Assembly (NCBI RefSeq): GCF_029433105.1
Contig: NZ_JARNTW010000001.1
Coordinates: 372,001 to 436,000, forward strand
DNA: 64,000 nt
Direction of reading: 5' to 3'
Source: Runella sp. MFBS21
GTDB lineage: Bacteria; Bacteroidota; Bacteroidia; Cytophagales; Spirosomataceae
A program made the position numbers and the translations under genes. Every line of letters begins with the position of its first letter. Position 1 is the first letter of the stretch. The notes beneath the pieces are model-generated. The model had not been told where the DNA came from and did no database searches. It was given only the letters and a program-made list of their open reading frames with translations. Positions 60,476 to 64,000 of the stretch are shown one piece after another.

Positions 60476-61663
60476 TTAGTCGAGTGCAGCTACACCTGGA
60501 AGCACTTTGCCTTCCATGTATTCGAGAAGGGCACCACCACCCGTCGAAACATAGCTTACACGGTCGCCAAAGCCGGCATTGTTGATAGCAGAGGCAGAGT
60601 CACCACCACCAATAAGAGAAAAGGCACCATTTTGCTCAGTAGCTGCAACCACTGCTTCTACAATAGCATTGGTACCTATGGCAAAGTTAGGGAACTCAAA
60701 TACACCCATAGGGCCATTCCACAAAATGGTTTTGGAATTACGAACCACTTCCTCAAATAGTTTGACGCTTTCGGGACCAATATCTAACCCTTCCCAGCCG
60801 TCGGGAATTTCGCCTGTAGCCACGATTTGACGATTGGCATCGTTGGAGAAAGCATCAGCGCAAACGTTATCAACTGGCATAATGATATTAACTCCTTTCG
60901 CTTTTGCTTTTTCCAAAATTTCAAGAGCTAAATCTTGTTTGTCAGCTTCCAATAGCGATTTGCCGATGCTTCCACCTTGCGCTTTGGTAAAAGTATAAGT
61001 CATTCCGCCACCAATGATGAGGTTGTCTACTTTGTCGAGGAGGCGTTCGATGATAAGGATTTTATCAGAAATTTTGGCTCCACCCATGATGGCCGTAAAA
61101 GGACGCTCGGCGTGCTCAAGCACACGTTGCGCATTGTCGATTTCGGCTTGCATTACGTAGCCACAGATACGATCTTCAAAAAACTGACCTATCACGGCAG
61201 TAGAAGCATGAGCGCGGTGAGCGGTTCCGAAGGCGTCATTGACCCACACATCTCCAAGTTTTGAGAGTTTTTCGGCAAAAGCGACGTCACCTTTTTCTTC
61301 TTGTTTATAAAAACGGAGGTTTTCCAACAACAATACTTCGCCTGGCTTAAGAGCCGCCGCTTGTTCGGCAGCAGATTCGCCGATGCAGTCATCTGCAAAC
61401 TTAACAGGAATTCCTAAAATGACCGAAAGAGGATTGACTAAGTGTTTGAGGGAATATTTTTCGGTAGGTCCGTCTTTGGGACGTCCGAGGTGCGACATCA
61501 GGATACAAGAACCCCCATCGGCTAAGATTTTGCGAATAGTTGGGAGGGTAGCTTGGATGCGCGTGTCGTCGGTGATTTCGAATTTTTCATTAAGAGGAAC
61601 ATTGAAGTCAACGCGCACAAGGGCACGTTTGCCTGCAAAATTGTACGAATCTACGGTCTTCAT
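60476..61663 (-). CDS. pgk: phosphoglycerate kinase
   Basis: 395 aa from the ATG at 61663 ([19 protein letters not shown]); an in-frame TTG nine bases earlier is not needed. Family signature [14 protein letters not shown], substrate Arg in [51 protein letters not shown], and the nucleotide loop [13 protein letters not shown]. It catalyses 1,3-bisphosphoglycerate + ADP to 3-phosphoglycerate + ATP in glycolysis. Stands alone rather than next to gap. Confidence 0.98.
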   Translation of the reverse strand: MKTVDSYNFAGKRALVRVDFNVPLNEKFEITDDTRIQATLPTIRKILADGGSCILMSHLGRPKDGPTEKYSLKHLVNPLSVILGIPVKFADDCIGESAAEQAAALKPGEVLLLENLRFYKQEEKGDVAFAEKLSKLGDVWVNDAFGTAHRAHASTAVIGQFFEDRICGYVMQAEIDNAQRVLEHAERPFTAIMGGAKISDKILIIERLLDKVDNLIIGGGMTYTFTKAQGGSIGKSLLEADKQDLALEILEKAKAKGVNIIMPVDNVCADAFSNDANRQIVATGEIPDGWEGLDIGPESVKLFEEVVRNSKTILWNGPMGVFEFPNFAIGTNAIVEAVVAATEQNGAFSLIGGGDSASAINNAGFGDRVSYVSTGGGALLEYMEGKVLPGVAALD

Positions 61664-61839
61664 AGGATTCAAGTGGGTTGAAAGAAAGATTGATTTTCAG
61701 GACAAAAATAGGTTTTACGGTTGGATAAATACTTACTTAGTACCTTGTTTTTATTTCGGATAGTGATTATATTTTAAAATTTAGGCAGGTTGAAGGGCGT
61801 AAAAAGTGGGATATAATACTGTAAATAGATTTTATAGTA

Positions 61840-61874
61840 AGAAAGCCCGTTGGGCATTGCTCAACGGGCTTTCT
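61840..61874 (-). terminator. intrinsic terminator after NTF2-like gene
   Basis: Arms AGAAAGCCCGTTG (61840-61852) and CAACGGGCTTTCT (61862-61874) are perfect; on the minus strand the tail reads TTTCTTAC. 21 bases past the stop at 61896. Confidence 0.82.
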
Positions 61875-61895
61875 GGTAGAAGGGTACTAATTTTG

Positions 61896-62330
61896 TTAAA
61901 TTCTCACAGCTTGGCGAGCGAGGAGTTTCCAGCCGCCTTTTTGTTTTTGCCAAACTTGCAAAACCGCCAGTTTTACTGAGCCAGGTGCTTGTCCTTTGTT
62001 GTTGGTAGTAGCACTCAATTTGTGGCGAACTATAGCGGCATTACCTGACATGGTGATTTTTTGGTCAGTAATATCTATAGCCACAAAGTCAGATTCACCG
62101 CTTACGATTGCTCTTACAAACTCGGCTTTGTCTTCTATCTTGCCATTGGAGTGGGCATAGTCAAGAGCATCAGCGGCGATGTTTTCCAAGGCCGCTTTGT
62201 CGGCATCAACAAGGGCTTTGCGAAGAGTTTCGACAGCGGCGGCTACGGCAGCTTCTTCTTTTGACTGGGCAAATGCACTAAAGGCCGAAAGCTGAATCGC
62301 AAACAAAAAAATCAATACCTTTTTCATCAT
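61896..62330 (-). CDS. secreted NTF2-like (DUF4440-type) protein
   Basis: 144 aa. Signal peptide 1-21 (LFAIQLSAFSAFAQ). One cone fold: ALVDADKAALENIAADALDYAHSNGKIEDKAEFV (in parts), then strands ITMSGNAAIVRHKLSA and the closing VWQKQKGGWKLLARQAVRI. The DYAHSNG segment is typical of DUF4440 proteins, a fold for small-ligand binding or catalysis. It begins ten bases after the MFS transporter stop, so it may act on or bind the transported sugar acid. The exact function is unknown. Confidence 0.88.
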   Translation of the reverse strand: MMKKVLIFLFAIQLSAFSAFAQSKEEAAVAAAVETLRKALVDADKAALENIAADALDYAHSNGKIEDKAEFVRAIVSGESDFVAIDITDQKITMSGNAAIVRHKLSATTNNKGQAPGSVKLAVLQVWQKQKGGWKLLARQAVRI

Positions 62331-62339
62331 TTATTGAGA

Positions 62340-63641
62340 TTATAGGTCAACTTGTTTCATCTTAGGTACTAAGAGGTGCATGATAAACCATGCCAATACA
62401 TAAGCTGCTCCGCAAACAAAAAACATGATATAATAAGCCGTTTCAATTTGGTTGATAGAACGATAGTATACAAACATATTTTTTTGTACCAAAGCCGACA
62501 ATAAAATACCGCCTAATGCACCAAACATCCCGCCGATACCCGTTACAGACGCAGTGGTGTATTTGGGAAACATATCAGAAACGGTAGTGAAAATATTAGC
62601 ACTCCAAGCTTGGTGAGCCGCTGCTGCAAACCCAATTACGCATACGGCAAGCCACATGTTGACTCCACCAAGAATCTGTGCAAAAACAATAGGCGAAACA
62701 CATAAGGCATAGATAAGCATGGAGGTTTTGCGGGCTCTAAACACTGGCCAGCCAATTTTGATGAGATACATGGGAAGATACCCACCCGCTACACTACCAA
62801 AAGTAGATAAAGTATAAACAAGCGCTACTGGTATGGCGATTTCGGTACCAGATAGCTTATATTGGCTCTGCAAGAAATCGGGCAACCAAAATAGGTAAAA
62901 CCACCAAATAGGGTCAGTGAGAAGTTTGCCTAAAGCAAAGGCCCAAGTTTGTTTGAAACTCAACAATTTGAACCACGATACTTGAGGTTTGTTTACGTCG
63001 TTTTTGTCGGCTTCTACTTCGGCTGCATCAGAGTGAATGTAGTCGTATTCAGCTTTTGAAAGTTTGGGACTTTTGGCGGGGGTTTCATAAAACATAAGCC
63101 ATAGCACTAGCCATATAAAACCCAACATACCAGTAATAATAAAGGCCCATTGCCAGCCCATTTCGGCGGCAATGAAGGGAACCGAAAGCGGAGCAACGAT
63201 TGCCCCAAAGTTAGTACCAGAATTGAAAATCCCCGTGGCGAAAGCACGTTCTTTTTTAGGAAACCACTCTGCTACTGTTTTGATAGCGGCAGGAAAATTT
63301 CCAGCTTCGGTGATTCCTAAGGCTGAGCGAACTACCGCAAAACCAAACACTGAACTTACTAATGCGTGCGCTACCGCTGCCACACTCCATAAAGTAGTGG
63401 CTACAGCATAGCCAATTTTGGTGCCTAGTTTATCGACCAATCGACCAGCTCCCAGCATCCCGAAAGCATAAAAAAGTTTAAAAGCGATTTCGATGTTAGC
63501 ATAGTCGGCATCATTCCAATTAAGCTCTTCTGATAAAGTAGATTTTAGAAGGCTAATTACCTGCCGGTCGAGGTAGTTGATGGTGGTTGCAAAAAAAACT
63601 AGACCGCAAATAGTCCAGCGATAGTTCCCTATTTTTTCCAT
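62340..63641 (-). CDS. MFS transporter, hexuronate (ExuT-like) family
   Basis: 433 aa with 12 predicted membrane helices. Signature pieces are ATTINYLDRQVISLLKS (anion:cation symporter group), GRLVDKLGTKIGYA (loop 2-3 motif), RSALGITEAGNFPAAIKTVAEWFPKKERAFATGIFNSG (in parts) and FWLPDFLQSQY. This matches hexuronate/galactarate transporters. Context supports uronate uptake: KDPG aldolase is 24 bases upstream on the same strand, and kduI lies 10 kb away. Confidence 0.92.
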   Translation of the reverse strand: MEKIGNYRWTICGLVFFATTINYLDRQVISLLKSTLSEELNWNDADYANIEIAFKLFYAFGMLGAGRLVDKLGTKIGYAVATTLWSVAAVAHALVSSVFGFAVVRSALGITEAGNFPAAIKTVAEWFPKKERAFATGIFNSGTNFGAIVAPLSVPFIAAEMGWQWAFIITGMLGFIWLVLWLMFYETPAKSPKLSKAEYDYIHSDAAEVEADKNDVNKPQVSWFKLLSFKQTWAFALGKLLTDPIWWFYLFWLPDFLQSQYKLSGTEIAIPVALVYTLSTFGSVAGGYLPMYLIKIGWPVFRARKTSMLIYALCVSPIVFAQILGGVNMWLAVCVIGFAAAAHQAWSANIFTTVSDMFPKYTTASVTGIGGMFGALGGILLSALVQKNMFVYYRSINQIETAYYIMFFVCGAAYVLAWFIMHLLVPKMKQVDL

Positions 63642-63665
63642 GTAAGATAAGGTGTTTGGCTACAG

Positions 63666-64000
63666 CTAGGTAGTAGCAAGGGTTTGGTAATAACTAATTA
63701 AAGAACTTATTGTGTGGGTGATTTCTTCAAATTGACCTGTTTCCACCACTGCTTTAGGAAATAATTGCGAGCCTATCCCGACAGCGGTTACCCCTGCACT
63801 AAACCATTCTTTGAGGCTTTGGGGAGTAGGTTCTACGCCGCCTGTCACCATTACTTTTACATGAGGCATTGGGCCTTTAAGGGCTTTGATATAACCTGAC
63901 CCTACGACGTTGCCCGGAAATACTTTTACTATCTCAGCTCCTAAAAGCGTGGCATTATATATTTCTGTGACGGTCATAGCGCCTGGCATCCATGCAAGTT
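63666..64000 (-). CDS. eda: 2-dehydro-3-deoxyphosphogluconate aldolase, C-terminal part (cut by window end)
   Basis: About 111 residues; the frame runs off the window end with no start. Reading the edge gives LAWMPGAMTVTEIYNA, the KDPG/KHG aldolase phosphate-site region. Then EIVKVFPGNVVGSGYIKAL holds the Schiff-base Lys (VKVFP), and VMVTGGVEPTPQSLKEWF and AVGIGSQLF close the barrel. It splits KDPG to pyruvate and glyceraldehyde-3-phosphate, the final step of uronate and Entner-Doudoroff breakdown. First seen gene of an eda-transporter-NTF2-like operon. Confidence 0.93.
   Translation of the reverse strand, partial: LAWMPGAMTVTEIYNATLLGAEIVKVFPGNVVGSGYIKALKGPMPHVKVMVTGGVEPTPQSLKEWFSAGVTAVGIGSQLFPKAVVETGQFEEITHTISSLISYYQTLATT

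Noticed and set aside
1-64000. tRNA, rRNA, CRISPR arrays, prophage or transposase genes
   Set aside because: Looked for on both strands by eye; no cloverleaf, repeat-spacer array or mobile-element enzyme was recognised.

Overview
This is a chromosomal window from a member of the Bacteroidota, most likely order Cytophagales (Spirosomaceae- or Cytophagaceae-like; the family is my inference). Supporting signs are two secreted proteases with type IX secretion (T9SS) C-terminal sorting domains, Y_Y_Y/beta-propeller sensor kinases paired with NarL-type regulators, a TonB-dependent receptor with a carboxypeptidase-like regulatory domain, a DUF1501 protein, a bacterial geranylgeranylglyceryl phosphate synthase, and TAnnTTTG-type -7 promoter elements. 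No rRNA, tRNA, CRISPR array, prophage or insertion sequence was recognised.

Layout. 1-7.9 kb (minus strand): the start of a MobA-like gene, a YheT-type hydrolase and two tandem subtilisin-like T9SS proteases. 8.2-12 kb: a propeller histidine kinase and its NarL-type regulator. 12.2-18.3 kb (plus): glycine dehydrogenase gcvP, a two-FAS1 lipoprotein, a CBS-pair protein and a photolyase. 18.5-25.3 kb (minus): a co-directional, mostly lineage-specific block. It holds a collagen-like lipoprotein, a decayed small secreted-protein gene, a 123-aa unknown, a secreted NTF2-like protein, membrane proteins, and a second NarL-type regulator with a propeller-less Y_Y_Y kinase. A palindromic element (CCCAATTTGGG, C-rich on one side) recurs four times here, each time upstream of a minus-strand gene including the regulator itself. 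This candidate regulon is the most interesting structure in the window.

25.4-29.1 kb: a DUF1501 protein, a lipoprotein and an M28 peptidase. 29.3-34.3 kb (plus): TonB-dependent receptor, YVTN propeller and PDZ-hydrolase, possibly one operon. 34.5-42.5 kb: a truncated-looking AraC-type regulator, a PlsC-like acyltransferase, wecB, an ArsC-like protein, an SRPBCC protein, a tatC/MlaF-type ATPase pair, GGGP synthase with an overlapping membrane-protein gene, and a large secreted unknown. 42.7-51.7 kb: mostly housekeeping genes (argS, comB, gcvT, a degenerate IrrE-like protein, a methyltransferase, pheS, an amidohydrolase, a short ribosome hibernation factor). 51.9-64 kb: kduI, a nucleotide-sugar epimerase, two tandem KUP potassium transporters, an isolated nuoN, pgk, and an NTF2-like protein / hexuronate-type MFS transporter / KDPG aldolase set cut by the window end.

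Functional themes. Glycine cleavage is encoded by scattered genes (gcvP at 12 kb, gcvT at 45 kb). Uronate catabolism is represented by kduI, the MFS transporter and eda. Secreted and envelope proteins (T9SS proteases, lipoproteins, a Tat-type DUF1501 lipoprotein, TonB receptor) are frequent, and tatC itself lies in the window. Intrinsic terminators are clear at many gene ends. All calls come from reading the sequence; no database search was run.
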